DNA of 64,000 nt from Chitinophagaceae bacterium (GTDB lineage: Bacteria > Bacteroidota > Bacteroidia > Chitinophagales > UBA10324). The position numbers and the translations under genes were made by a program. How positions within the stretch are numbered: the first letter of the stretch is position 1; every line of letters starts with the position of its first letter. Positions 19,235-29,132 of the stretch are shown here, piece after piece. Under the pieces are notes generated by a model. The model saw only the letters and a program-made list of their open reading frames with translations, made no database searches and had not been told where the DNA came from. The stretch is taken from assembly GCA_016704325.1 (NCBI GenBank), contig JADJAG010000012.1, positions 238,439-302,438 of the forward strand, read 5' to 3'.

Positions 19235-20703
19235 CTACCTGCTATAATTCGGAGCTTCATTGGTAATAACCACATCATGCACATGGCTTTCACGGATACC
19301 GGCCGTAGATATTTTTACAAACCTTGCCTCTTGCAATGCCCTGATATTCGTTGCACCGGTATATCCCATGCCCGCACGCAATCCGCCGATACATTGCACC
19401 ATCACCTCTGCTAATGTGCCTTTAAACGGAACTCTACCCACAATACCTTCCGGCACCAGTTTCCTGATATCATCTTCCGCATCCTGGAAATAACGGTCTT
19501 TAGAACCTTCCTGCATGGCTTCAACAGAACCCATTCCCCGGTAAGATTTAAACTTGCGTCCTTCAAAACTGATGGTTTCCCCGGGGATTCTTCTACACCC
19601 GCAAACAATGAACCGGCCATAACCGTATCGGCACCTGCTGCAATCGCTTTCACGATATCACCTGTATAGCGGATGCCTCCGTCGGCAATCAGCGGGACAG
19701 TAAATTTCTTCAATCCTTTTGCCGCTTCCATAATGGCCGTCAACTGCGGAACACCGGCACCGGTAACGATTCGTGTAGTGCAAATTGAACCCGGACCCAC
19801 GCCCACCTTCACTGCATCGGCGCCGGCTTCAGCTAATGCAATGGCTCCTTCTTTGGTTGCCACATTACCAGCTATTACTTCGAGCTTTTTAAAGGCCTTC
19901 TTCACCTTCTTCACTGACTCCAGTACGCCATGTGAATGACCATGAGCCGTATCAATACAGACTACATCTACTCCATTATGAATCAATGCGGAAATACGAT
20001 CGAGCATATCAGAGGTAACACCTACTGCTGCCCCAACCAGTAACCGTCCGAACTGATCTTTACAGGCATTCGGATGGCTTTTTAATTTAAGTATGTCCCG
20101 ATAGGTGATCAGGCCTTTCAGTTTACCTTTCTTATCTACCACCGGCAGCTTCTCTACTTTATAATCCTGCAATATGCCTTCCGCTTTTTTCAGGTCCATG
20201 CCCTCCGGTGCTGTTACAAGCCGGTCTTTGGTCATCACCTCTGAAATTTTACGCTTCATGTTCTTTTCAAACCTGAGATCCCTGTTGGTAAGGATACCTA
20301 CCAAGATATGGTCATGGTTCACGATCGGTATGCCGCCGATCTTATGTTCCTTCATTATCTGCAGGGCCTGTCCGATGGTCTGATCTGCCTGCATGGTAAC
20401 AGGATCAATGATTAGTCCGCTTTCACTTCTTTTCACCCTTCGCACTGCCTCTGCCTGCCTTTCTATGGACATATTTTTATGAAGTATTCCAATACCCCCC
20501 TGGCTGGCCATGGCAATCGCCATTTCCCAGTCGGTGACGGTATCCATAGCTGCTGAAAGCACCGGCACATTGATGCGGATATTCCTGGTAAGTTGTGTGC
20601 TGATTTCTACCTCACGCGGCAATACCTTCGAATAGGCAGGTAACAGCAGCACATCATCATACGTTAAGCCATCTGGTAAAATCTTTGGAGTTTCTGCCGG
20701 CAT
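19235..20703 (-). CDS. guaB: IMP dehydrogenase (one frameshift)
   Basis: Two frames make a complete 489-residue IMP dehydrogenase, which oxidises IMP to XMP as the committed step of GMP synthesis. It has the N-terminal barrel (GLTYDDVLLLPAYS, PVLSAAMDTVTDWEMAIAMA), two CBS domains (~95-205), the DTAHGHS segment and the catalytic loop GPGSICTTRIVTG with its Cys. Then follow DGGIRYTGDIVKAIAAGAD and the flap part (YFQDAEDD...KLVPEGIVGRVP). The frame is lost in the CCCCGGGG run at 19579-19586; one more G restores ESPGETISFEGRKFKSYRGMGS. Since guaB is rarely dispensable, an assembly indel is likely. Confidence 0.93.
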
Positions 20704-20773
20704 ATCACTTAAGTTTTATAAAAAGTTGGGCAAAGATACTACTTCAAGAATAAGATAATGGATGCCTTATTTG

Positions 20774-20984
20774 GGGGGTATGACAATTCGTTCATCTTGT
20801 CAAGCAATGGTTGGTGGGTTAAATTGTTAAATGGTTAAATGGTTAAATTGCTAAATTGCTAAATTGCTGCGGCGAAGCCGATCATTTGCTATTCTGTAAT
20901 CGCTAAGCTGCTTTACTCACTTACTCAAATACTTAATACTCAATTTCAACAGCCTATAATCAATATCCAATTTGTCGTACACCC
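20774..20984. mobile_element. MITE family 2, copy 3 (TTAAATGG interior)
   Basis: It starts with GGGGGTATGACAATTCG and ends with AATTTGTCGTACACCC, diverged versions of the family 2 terminal repeats. The interior differs fully from copies 1 and 2: tandem TTAAATGG/TTAAATTGC units, a GCGGCGAAGCCG hairpin and ACTTACTCAAATACTTAATAC-like repeats. Copy 4 (52.3-52.6 kb) has the same interior in inverted orientation. No target duplication remains. Confidence 0.75.
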
Positions 20985-21064
20985 TACTTCCTGCAAGTGA
21001 TCATTGCATGATGGTGCAAATTATCGAAACAATAAAGATATTTGCGGACTGAAAAAAGACCACC

Positions 21065-21931
21065 ATGAAGAATATCGTTTATGCCATACTGTTGCTGATA
21101 GCTACCCAACAAGTAGTATTTGCACAGCAATTAGAGACTTTTGAAGAGAATGGAAAATATGGTATTAAGGAAACCGGTGGAAAAATTCTGGTTCCTGCCA
21201 GGTATGCAGAGATTTACATCTTTTCTGAAGGCATGGCCATGGTGAGTGATGGGGAACTTTATGGTTATATTGACAGAACAGGCAAAGAAGTGATTGCCAT
21301 TCAATATACAGAAGCGACCTCCTTTTCCGAAGGCCTTGCCAGCGTTTCCAATGGATCTGCCTGGGGTTATATTGACAAGACCGGGAAGACTGTGCTTCCT
21401 TTTGAATATGATGAAGGAAATTCTTTTAATGAAGGGCTGGCTTTTGTAAGTCAGCATGGCTATGCCGGCGCAATTGATAAAACAGGAAAAGTGGTGATTC
21501 CGATGATTTACGATTACGGCATTTCATTTTCACAAGGACTGGCCGTTGTAGAAAAAGAAGGCTATGCAGGTATCATTGACATGCGTGGAAATTTTGTAGT
21601 GCCCATGAAATACCTGGAGATCGATGAATTTTCCATGGGACTTGCAGCGGTTAACAAGGATAATAAATGGGGTTTCATCAACCGCCAGGGTGTTGAAATA
21701 ATCAAACCTGAATATGATTATGCCTTTGCTTTTTCTGAGGGACTTGCCGGGATAACCATTCGTGATAAAGGCGGTTATATTGATTTGCAGGGAAACATCG
21801 TGATACCACTTATCTATGATAAACTGGGACAATTTATTAACGGGCATTCACTGGTAGAACTGAATGGCAAACAGTTTTATATCAACACCCGTGGCAATTG
21901 TGTTGATTATGAAGGGGTATCCTGCAAGTAG
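21065..21931 (+). CDS. Exported WG-repeat protein
   Basis: A 288-residue protein with a signal peptide (MKNIVYAILLLIATQQVVFAQ) and six to seven WG (KWG) repeats from residue ~28 to 275. Each has the pattern YGYID(R/K)TGKxVIPxxYDxxxxFSEGLAxV. WG repeats form short beta modules of unknown ligand, common in surface and periplasmic proteins of Bacteroidota and Firmicutes. A Cys pair ends the protein (NCVDYEGVSCK). It is followed 109 bases later by a zinc peptidase gene on the same strand. Confidence 0.9.
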   Translation: MKNIVYAILLLIATQQVVFAQQLETFEENGKYGIKETGGKILVPARYAEIYIFSEGMAMVSDGELYGYIDRTGKEVIAIQYTEATSFSEGLASVSNGSAWGYIDKTGKTVLPFEYDEGNSFNEGLAFVSQHGYAGAIDKTGKVVIPMIYDYGISFSQGLAVVEKEGYAGIIDMRGNFVVPMKYLEIDEFSMGLAAVNKDNKWGFINRQGVEIIKPEYDYAFAFSEGLAGITIRDKGGYIDLQGNIVIPLIYDKLGQFINGHSLVELNGKQFYINTRGNCVDYEGVSCK

Positions 21932-22040
21932 TTTCCACGCCGCAGCATTAGTTTCAAATTAGTTGTTCCTACGCTCCATGACCTGGTAAGGATTGCATAA
22001 ATATGCTCATCTTCGCTAGGAAGCTGTCAATCCTTACTGA

Positions 22041-22850
22041 ATGAAAAAACTCAAGGCAATACTTGTTTCATTGTTGCTGATGCTGGCAGGCTGGCAATGC
22101 TGTTTTTTTTCTGCCATGATGATCAGGAGTTTCCGTGTGGAGAAAGAACAGTCAAAGTTATCTTCCACAAATTTTCAGATCAGCTACCAGGGAATTCTAA
22201 AACAGGAAGCAGCGGCAATCTTAAAATCATTAGAGGAAAATTACCATCCCATCAGGACGGCATTGTATGACCCTGCACATGAACCTATTCATGTTTTTAT
22301 TCATGCTACGCAAAAACAATTTAATACTGCAACAGGATTGATCAATAGCACCGCCAACGGTACAAGCCGCGGACCAAATGCATTTCATCTGCATTATCAA
22401 ACCTGGTTCAACAGCATTTTCCCCGCCAATATGCCAAAAGTAGCAGTACATGAATTTACACACTGCGTACAACTGAATATTTTGATCCAGGAAGCTATAT
22501 CAAAAAGCAATGACCCGGTTGGTGCTTCGTTTGACAAAGCTTTCGGAAAACAATTCTCGGAAAATTATCCGCAATGGTATTGGGAAGCATTGTGCGACTA
22601 TGAGGCCGGTATCGTAAACAAAGTCAGCGTGAGGTATGGCATGAAGGGAAACCCTACATTGGAGTCACTGAACAACAGTAACCAGATTTACAATGTAGGT
22701 TATGCCATCATTGACTACATCGTGTCAAAATGGGGCAAAGAAAAACTTCCGGAATTGATTCGAACCTATGGTGATCTTGAAAAAGTACTTGGAGTAAGTG
22801 AAACTGAATTTGAAAAAGGGTGGTATCAATTTGTCTCAGAAAACTATTGA
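22041..22850 (+). CDS. Membrane-anchored gluzincin-type metallopeptidase
   Basis: A 269-residue protein beginning with a hydrophobic signal/anchor segment (residues ~5-30, Cys-rich QCCFF). The zinc motif HEFTH (HExxH) is in KVAVHEFTHCVQL near residue 140. A downstream Glu in WYWEALCDYEAG (~190) could be the third zinc ligand, as in peptidase_MA/M1-like enzymes. The C-terminal part (YNVGYAIIDYIVSKWGKEKLPELI) also resembles that clan. Likely acts outside the cytoplasm; substrate unknown. Confidence 0.8.
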   Translation: MKKLKAILVSLLLMLAGWQCCFFSAMMIRSFRVEKEQSKLSSTNFQISYQGILKQEAAAILKSLEENYHPIRTALYDPAHEPIHVFIHATQKQFNTATGLINSTANGTSRGPNAFHLHYQTWFNSIFPANMPKVAVHEFTHCVQLNILIQEAISKSNDPVGASFDKAFGKQFSENYPQWYWEALCDYEAGIVNKVSVRYGMKGNPTLESLNNSNQIYNVGYAIIDYIVSKWGKEKLPELIRTYGDLEKVLGVSETEFEKGWYQFVSENY

Positions 22851-23079
22851 ATGTAAAACACGCTTAGCTTGAATTAGCGAACCATATAAAGCTTCAATAG
22901 CAAAAAGCAGCATGAATAAATTAAGGATTATCCCATATTGATGCTGCAATACTTTGCTGATGCTCCGGCAAAATTATGTTCAAATACATCCTTTAAACAG
23001 AATCCTTCGTCTTAATCACAAAACTACCTGTTCACCGGAAACATAATCACCATCGATTCCTCATCTGAAAAAGTCAACC

Positions 23080-23559
23080 ATGAAATACATCCTGCTACTT
23101 ACATGCTGCGGAATAATTGCATGTAATTCATCTGTGCATGAACATGCAGTGCAAGTTCCCTTAAATACCGATTCGATGAAAAATGTATTGATGAAAACCG
23201 ATCTTGATTTTTCAAATCTGTCGCAACAGGTCGGCATTAATAAGTCATTCATGGCCTATGTTCATGATCACGGTACTTTGTTGCGACCCAATCATCAACC
23301 CATAACAGGTAAGGACAGCATCTATGCCTATCTCTATGCCAAATCAGACTCATTATTCCGGCTAACCTGGAAACCTGTTTATGCCGACATAGCAGCTTCA
23401 GGCGATCTCGGATATACCTACGGCACTTATACTTTTCTTTCAAAAGCGACTAATGATTCCTCTGTTGGAACTTATGTGAGTATCTGGAAAAGCGATGATT
23501 CAGGTAACTGGAAATACGTGCTCGACACTGGCAATCCGGGATTATCTTCCTCAAAATAA
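23080..23559 (+). CDS. DUF4440/SnoaL-like lipoprotein
   Basis: A 159-residue protein with a lipoprotein signal (MKYILLLTCCGIIAC, Cys 15). A NTF2-like domain of the DUF4440 type follows: NKSFMAYVHDHGTLLRP, ITGKDSIYAYL, the ASGDLGYTYGTYTF strand and SGNWKYVLDTGNP. Such domains form a cone-shaped pocket; some are enzymes or ketosteroid-binding, many are of unknown role. It probably sits in the periplasm or on the outer membrane. No operon partner is evident. Confidence 0.82.
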   Translation: MKYILLLTCCGIIACNSSVHEHAVQVPLNTDSMKNVLMKTDLDFSNLSQQVGINKSFMAYVHDHGTLLRPNHQPITGKDSIYAYLYAKSDSLFRLTWKPVYADIAASGDLGYTYGTYTFLSKATNDSSVGTYVSIWKSDDSGNWKYVLDTGNPGLSSSK

Positions 23560-23608
23560 TTTCAACCGGAATGGTATTCGATAGATGTAACGAATAGGTA
23601 ACTACAAA

Positions 23609-24948
23609 TTATCTCTTGATCTCAAATGCCTGTTCCAGATCTTTGCGGATCAGTTTCGGGTCGATGGCAGTTGCTTTGATGTAGTGTGTTTTGGCAGCTT
23701 CTATGTCAAATGATTTTAACATCAGCAATTCCGCCAGTTGATAATGGGCGACAGCCAATTCAGGATTAATGGCTATTGCCTTTTCAAAGTGTTGCCTGGA
23801 GGATGTATACTCCCTGAAATGCTCTTTAAGCAACAAAGCCAGGTTAGCATGTGCCGCTGCATAGTCCGGATTTATTTCCAGGGCAGTTTCATAGTGTGTC
23901 TTTGCTTCCTCATATTTTTTAGCATCCAAATATAACAGGTTGGCCAGGTTGTAATGCGCCTTTAAATAGCCGGGATTAATTGCGATTGCCTCACGGTATT
24001 CCTTCATCGCTCCTTCTATATCAGCAAACCCTTTTCGCAGCAAGACAGCCAGGTTGTAGTGTACCGCATCATAAGTGGGGTTGTGTGCTATCTCCTGGTA
24101 ATAAAGTTGCCTGGCTTTTTTCGTAGCAGCTTTTCTTATCAGCTGTTTCACCCAGAAAATTCTGGTAAAGCAGGGCGAGGTTGTTATACACCGTTGGCGT
24201 TTTCGGATTCACGCTGATTACTTTTTCATACAAGTACCTGGCCTTCTTATATTGTTGTTGTTCTGTAGCCAGCGCGGCCTTAATGAAATAAGCATGCTCA
24301 TTTCCGGGATGCAGCTCCAGGAAACTATCGAGGGCGATTTCCTGATCTTGTGGATCTTTTATATCGTTTATGGAGATCAGCTCATCAATCAACAAATCCT
24401 TGTCAATGCCAATAATATCCAGCATCGGTTTATAATGCTGTGCCCGGAGTTCTTCAAAAGGGATGATGTGAAGATCGGTGAGTTTGGAAAAAAAATCATC
24501 GAGGTGGTCGCTGATGGTAGCCATCTTTTTCTTCTGCTGCATGAAGTCAGTATTCAGGTATTCCAGCAACCGCTTCTCTGCTTCCTGCAATTCTTTTTTC
24601 CAGTAATCATAATAAACAGTACGGGTTCCTGCTTTAAAAAATGGCTTCCGCATTTTCCAATGAAACAGGCAGTATCCGTTTTTCAAATTCATGAGTATGC
24701 AGCAGTTCCGTCATCTCATACATGCAGTATTCACTTCTCAGAAATTCATCGCTGATAATAATCACTACGAAATCGCTTTTGCCTACGCGTTGCATAAACT
24801 CTTTCAGGCTGGAACGGTATTTCGCATCACGCTCATCCCTTAAAAAGTTGATGCCTATATTCCTGAAATCGCTGTCGATCGCATCTGCCACATCCACATT
24901 GGCCCAACTGTAGGAGAGAAAAATGGTGGGTGCAACTGACTGGGCCAT
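23609..24948 (-). CDS. TIR domain-TPR protein (two frameshifts)
   Basis: Three frames join into one protein of about 445 residues. Residues 1-~110 are a TIR domain: TIFLSYSWANVDVADAI, then VGKSDFVVIIISDEFLRSEYCMYEM, whose last Glu is at the place of the catalytic Glu of TIR NADases. A linker follows, then six or more TPRs (~215-430; for example AHYNLANLLYLDAKKYEEAKTHYETALEINPDY). The breaks are extra bases in an A6 run at 24636-24641 and a T4 run at 24131-24134 (plus strand). Bacterial TIR proteins often act in phage defence by consuming NAD+, and TPRs could sense a partner. No defence neighbours are seen. Confidence 0.85.
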
Positions 24949-25000
24949 GATGAAAAGAATTTATTGGTTAATGTTCAACAGCGACGGCTTTCCATGCATG

Positions 25001-26647
25001 CTATTGCGCAACAGCAATGGTTCTAAACGCATTATTTCCGGAAGCATCCAAAACAGTAACAATGATGATACCTGGGATAGCTTTCAGCGCAAACTCCCGT
25101 GTTGAAGCAGCAGGAACATCCGTCAATGCTTCTTCATACAATAACTTGCCGGCAGCATCATGAATTTTCAGTATGGCATTATTCAAACGAGTTGGAAAAT
25201 ATACCGCAAACTGCCCGTTAAACGGATTGGGGTAAATAACGGGTTGTTGAGATGATGATTCATGCACGGCAATCCCGGTAGGGAAATTTTCGCAATCATA
25301 GGGAGTGGGGTTTTGTTCAAGGGGTACGCCGGGTGCGAGCACCTGTCCTGCAAAACCCTGATAATAGGAAGGAAGGTAGGTGGCACGAAAACAATCATTT
25401 AAAAAAGTCTGAGCACCTTGAGCGAGTATCTGGTTTTTATCTACCGGACTGATGTACTTCCATAGTTTATTGCCCAAAGAATCAATCTCCACAAATTCTC
25501 CGGAAGTGCCATTGCAGTATAAGATATTGCCATTGGGCAACCGTTGTGCACCTCCCTGTACAATGGAGAATAAGGATAATGGAGGATCATCAGCATAAAT
25601 CCAATCCTGCATCTTAGGTCCATAAGCGGAATCTGTTTCCAGCGGGTAATTATTACCAACCATAGCAGGTATCACGAAAGTTTCTACAGTAGAGAAATCA
25701 TCTCCCGGGCGCCCGACACCATTGTTAAAGAGCAATGTGCGGCCGGTTGAAGAGATCCAATGCAGGTTATGCTGTTCGAAGAATTTCTGATCATCGGCAG
25801 TACCCCTGTCGTAATTCTGCGGGTTGCCCCATCGGTATAATAAATCGCCGCCCCTGCCCGAATTACCTCCTGCATGTGAAGCAGCTTCTTCCATTGTGGT
25901 GCTGTGGTCGATAATGTACACTTCACTTACTTCATGGCTGCTCACCATAATCTGATCCAGTTCTGCATTATAGTCGAGGCTGTTAAAATGCAGCCAGTCG
26001 GAAGTGGTACTGTTAAGAACACCCATGTTAATATCCAATAACTCCGGGTGATCTGCTATTACTCCATAATTAGGCTTAGTACTATCGGCATCCTGTACCA
26101 AATGATCCCAGGCACGCCATTGCCAAACTATTACACCGGAATCTGTTCCGATGGGCTGAATCTCAATCAGTTTCTCTGACCACATTTCAGAACCCATAGT
26201 AACACGACCATTTGCCATGGCATCAATTTTTGTATGGCTCTCCCAGACAATAGCCAGGATATTTCCGTTAGGCAATTGAATCGCATCATGGTGCTGGCAT
26301 TGATTGTTATCTGAAATTTCATAAGACCAGAGTTTGTTACTGTTCCAATCAAGTATTTCCAGCAGTCCGCCCTGCCCACCGGCCATAAATTGATTGTTGG
26401 TGGGCTTGCTGCAGCGCAATAAATTACCATCTTCCAAGAGATACACTGCCAGACCGGGGTGGTAGCTGCCGGTCCATTGATGTACACGCTTACCACATTT
26501 ATCAATAAGGTAGGTCGTATCGCTTTGCCCGGGTGCAAATAAAACATAACCGCTTTCAGCACCGGGATTGTTGTAGAACAAGCCAACAGTTTGTGCGTTG
26601 GCATACATTGAAAACATACATAATAACAGCAGTAGAGATCGGTACAT
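25001..26647 (-). CDS. Arylsulfotransferase-like T9SS protein (copy 1)
   Basis: About 548 residues: signal peptide (MYRSLLLLLCMFSMYANAQ), a beta-propeller of the arylsulfotransferase (ASST) family and a C-terminal T9SS type A domain (QPVIYPNPFNGQFAVYFP...). Motifs include QHHDAIQLPNGNILAIVWE, DWLHFNSLDYNAELDQIMVSSHEVSEVYIIDHSTT, RWGNPQNYDRG and QGGAQRLPNGNILYCNGTSGEF. ASST enzymes transfer sulfate between phenols, but for these surface relatives the reaction is unproven. I use ATG at 26647; the frame also has a TTG eight codons upstream. The paralogue lies directly upstream. Confidence 0.87.
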   Translation of the reverse strand: MYRSLLLLLCMFSMYANAQTVGLFYNNPGAESGYVLFAPGQSDTTYLIDKCGKRVHQWTGSYHPGLAVYLLEDGNLLRCSKPTNNQFMAGGQGGLLEILDWNSNKLWSYEISDNNQCQHHDAIQLPNGNILAIVWESHTKIDAMANGRVTMGSEMWSEKLIEIQPIGTDSGVIVWQWRAWDHLVQDADSTKPNYGVIADHPELLDINMGVLNSTTSDWLHFNSLDYNAELDQIMVSSHEVSEVYIIDHSTTMEEAASHAGGNSGRGGDLLYRWGNPQNYDRGTADDQKFFEQHNLHWISSTGRTLLFNNGVGRPGDDFSTVETFVIPAMVGNNYPLETDSAYGPKMQDWIYADDPPLSLFSIVQGGAQRLPNGNILYCNGTSGEFVEIDSLGNKLWKYISPVDKNQILAQGAQTFLNDCFRATYLPSYYQGFAGQVLAPGVPLEQNPTPYDCENFPTGIAVHESSSQQPVIYPNPFNGQFAVYFPTRLNNAILKIHDAAGKLLYEEALTDVPAASTREFALKAIPGIIIVTVLDASGNNAFRTIAVAQ

Positions 26648-26854
26648 GAAAATTGTTTTGAGTTTCAAATTTAGTTGGAATTATTGAGTTGGTTGAAAAG
26701 TGACAGCACACGGATAACACGGATGAGGCGGGTTATCACAGATAATATTTTGGTGAGTCCTGTTAAAAAATGATCCGAAAAAAGTTATTATTTCGGAAAG
26801 CACCCTTCGGCTACGCTTCTACTTAGGAGTCGATGGGCATAAATTTTTGCTCCC

Positions 26855-26895
26855 TGGGCGAAGCCGAAGGGCGCAAAAATTTATCTCCCTCTTTC
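26855..26895. repeat. Dispersed palindrome (GCGAAGCCGAAGGGCGC type)
   Basis: TTTTTGCTCCCTGGGCGAAGC followed by CGAAGGGCGCAAAAATTT forms an inverted repeat (AATTTTTGC...GCAAAAATT). A near-identical copy lies at about 48149-48183. These look like REP-type intergenic palindromes and could also act as bidirectional terminators. Confidence 0.6.
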
Positions 26896-26979
26896 TGAAA
26901 ATCACTATATCCTGACAAAACCTCCTGGCCCTGCTCAGTTTTAAACCAAAAATTCAATGTGAAACATTTACCATTTCAC

Positions 26980-28626
26980 CTACTGTACCAATGCCCTGCT
27001 ATTCCAACTGAAATTTTGCGAGGCATCCTTGACAGAGACTACCACCATTCCCGCCGGCAAATCAGCCGTAAAATTAAGCGGTGCATGCGGTGACGACGTT
27101 ATGTTGAATTCCGAATAGAGCAACCTGCCCGTCACGTCATGTACTTCCAGGCTGGCAGCTTTTAAGTTTACCGGAACACTGATACTAAATGCCTGATGGA
27201 ATGGATTAGGGTAAATCGCACTTTCTGTATTCAGCTGTAAATTGCTGACTGAAGTTGGAATGGTCGGACAGATGTAATTATCAGGATTTAATTCTAATGG
27301 CTCGCCCGGTGTCAATACCTGTCCGTCAAATCCTGCATAATCCGGTGGAAGCCACGTAACGCGAAAGCAGGAATTCTGGAATGGCTGATCGCCCTGCGGC
27401 GTATTGCCATTGAGGTCAATGGGATTCACATATTTCCATAGATCGTTTCCGAGGCTGTCCACTTCTATAAACTTGCCTGAAGTAGCATTACAGATGAGGG
27501 TATTCCCGTTAGGTAACCTTTGTGCGCCTCCCATAACCAGCGAAAAAAAGGAGCTCAGCGGATTTGCCGTATAAATCCAATCCTGTTCTTTAGGCAGGTA
27601 AGCGGAATCCGTCTCTAATTGATAATTGGCACCAACAATTGGTGGCAATGTCAACACTTCCACACTGGAATAGTCAGTACCCGGCCTGCCTACGCCATTA
27701 TTGAACAGCATGATTTCACCGGCATCATCGGCAATCCAATGGGCGTTGTGTTGCTGAAAAAGCTTGCGGTCATCTGAGGTACCACGGCCATAATTCTGTG
27801 GGTTTCCCCACCGGTACATCAGGTCGCCTCCCATTCCCGAATTACCACCGGTATGCCCTGCCGCTTCTTCCATGGTGGTGCTGTGGTCTATGATGTAAAA
27901 CTCATCTAAGTTATGACAACTCACCATTACCTGATCCAGTTCTTCATTGTAATCAAGTCCGTTAAAATGTAACCAGTCTGATTGTGAATTGGAAAGTGTT
28001 CCAAGGTTGAGGTCGAGTAATTCCGGGTGTTCAGCCACTACTCCGTAATTTGGTTTGGTACTGTCTGCATCCTGCACCAGATGATCCCAGGCCCGCCATT
28101 GCCAAACGATGATTCCTGAATCCGTTCCAACCGGTTGTATCTCTACTATTTTTTCCGACCACATCTTATTTCCCACCGATACCCTGCCATTGGCCTGTGC
28201 ATCCGCTTTGCTGTGATACTCCCAGGAAATGGCCATGATATTTCCATTCGGTAATTGAATAGCATCATGGTGCTGGCATTGTTCGCTGTCTGAAATTTTA
28301 TAAGACCAGGTCAGGAATCCATTCCAGTCGTATTTTTCCAGGATACCACCCTGTCCTCCGCCCTGAAAATTGCTGTTGTTGGTATTACCGCAACGCAGCA
28401 AGGAACCATCTTCCTGCAGGTAAACGGCCAGGCCGGCATCATAGAAGCTGACCCATTCATGAATCTTCTTGCCGCATTTGTCAAGCAAAAATGTCTTGGG
28501 GCTGTTGCTTGGTGCAAACAGAATATATCCATCGGCATTACCCGGATAACCATAAAACCAACCGACTGTTTGTGCATGCAGGGTGATGGTGCAGAGGCAA
28601 ATAAATAAGGGTAAAAGTTTTTTCAT
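26980..28626 (-). CDS. Arylsulfotransferase-like T9SS protein (copy 2)
   Basis: A 548-residue paralogue of the preceding gene with the same order of parts: signal peptide MKKLLPLFICLCTITLHAQ, ASST-type propeller (QHHDAIQLPNGNIMAISWE, DWLHFNGLDYNEELDQVMVSCHNLDEFYIIDHSTT, RWGNPQNYGRG) and T9SS tail (ESAIYPNPFHQAFSISVPVNL). The two proteins are similar over their whole length, so this is a tandem duplication. A 330-bp spacer with a palindromic repeat separates them, so they may be transcribed separately. Confidence 0.87.
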   Translation of the reverse strand: MKKLLPLFICLCTITLHAQTVGWFYGYPGNADGYILFAPSNSPKTFLLDKCGKKIHEWVSFYDAGLAVYLQEDGSLLRCGNTNNSNFQGGGQGGILEKYDWNGFLTWSYKISDSEQCQHHDAIQLPNGNIMAISWEYHSKADAQANGRVSVGNKMWSEKIVEIQPVGTDSGIIVWQWRAWDHLVQDADSTKPNYGVVAEHPELLDLNLGTLSNSQSDWLHFNGLDYNEELDQVMVSCHNLDEFYIIDHSTTMEEAAGHTGGNSGMGGDLMYRWGNPQNYGRGTSDDRKLFQQHNAHWIADDAGEIMLFNNGVGRPGTDYSSVEVLTLPPIVGANYQLETDSAYLPKEQDWIYTANPLSSFFSLVMGGAQRLPNGNTLICNATSGKFIEVDSLGNDLWKYVNPIDLNGNTPQGDQPFQNSCFRVTWLPPDYAGFDGQVLTPGEPLELNPDNYICPTIPTSVSNLQLNTESAIYPNPFHQAFSISVPVNLKAASLEVHDVTGRLLYSEFNITSSPHAPLNFTADLPAGMVVVSVKDASQNFSWNSRALVQ

Positions 28627-28708
28627 GAATGCGATGTTAGAGAATCAAAAATACAATTCAGCTTTTAAAGTCTTTAATCTGCATTGTCAGCGATGTGTAA
28701 GAAACCCT

Positions 28709-28962
28709 ACCCCCGAAGCGTCATTGCGAGGAGGAACGACGAAGCAATCCCCATGTTCTACTAAACTACTAATAGGTTCTAATCAGGGGATTGCTTCATC
28801 CCGCCATTGGTAATTTGGTAATTCGAACACTGTATTGGCGGGATTCGCAATGACGGTTAATCAATGCGTCGTTGCATGGTGAAACGACGAAGCAATCCCC
28901 ACCACGAAGTCGTCATTGCGAGGAGGAACGACGAAGCAATCCCCATGGATTACTAAACTGCT
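28709..28962. repeat. GTCATTGCGAGGAGGAACGA-type dispersed repeats
   Basis: CGTCATTGCGAGGAGGAACG followed by ACGAAGCAATCCCC occurs at about 28719 and again at 28911. The complementary GGGGATTGCTTC...CGCAATGACG lies between them, so inverted pairs are formed. This is the widespread bacterial repeat ending in CGTCATTGCGAGG and GAAGCAATCC. No gene is present. Confidence 0.8.
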
Positions 28963-28967
28963 ATCCG

Positions 28968-29098
28968 TGGTCGGCGTCTCGCCGACCAATATTACACCGA
29001 CTCCGTGGTCTCCGCTGAGAGATTTTGAGCGGAGGTAGCGGGACACGGGGGAATTCCATGTTATACTATTATTTCCAAACCCATTTTTATGTATTGCT
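28968..29098. repeat. REP pair related to the RAYT element
   Basis: The first part contains a perfect hairpin GGTCGGCG-TCT-CGCCGACC. The second part (28995-29098) contains CTCCGCT...AGCGGAG nested in CCGTG...CACGG. The second part is nearly identical to 30979-31082, directly upstream of a RAYT transposase remnant, and the first to 31501-31538 behind it. Here the two ends are joined without the transposase, as in a circular junction or tandem insertion. Confidence 0.75.
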
Positions 29099-29132
29099 GA
29101 TAAAAAAATCAAATTTTTTCCAATAATAAAAA

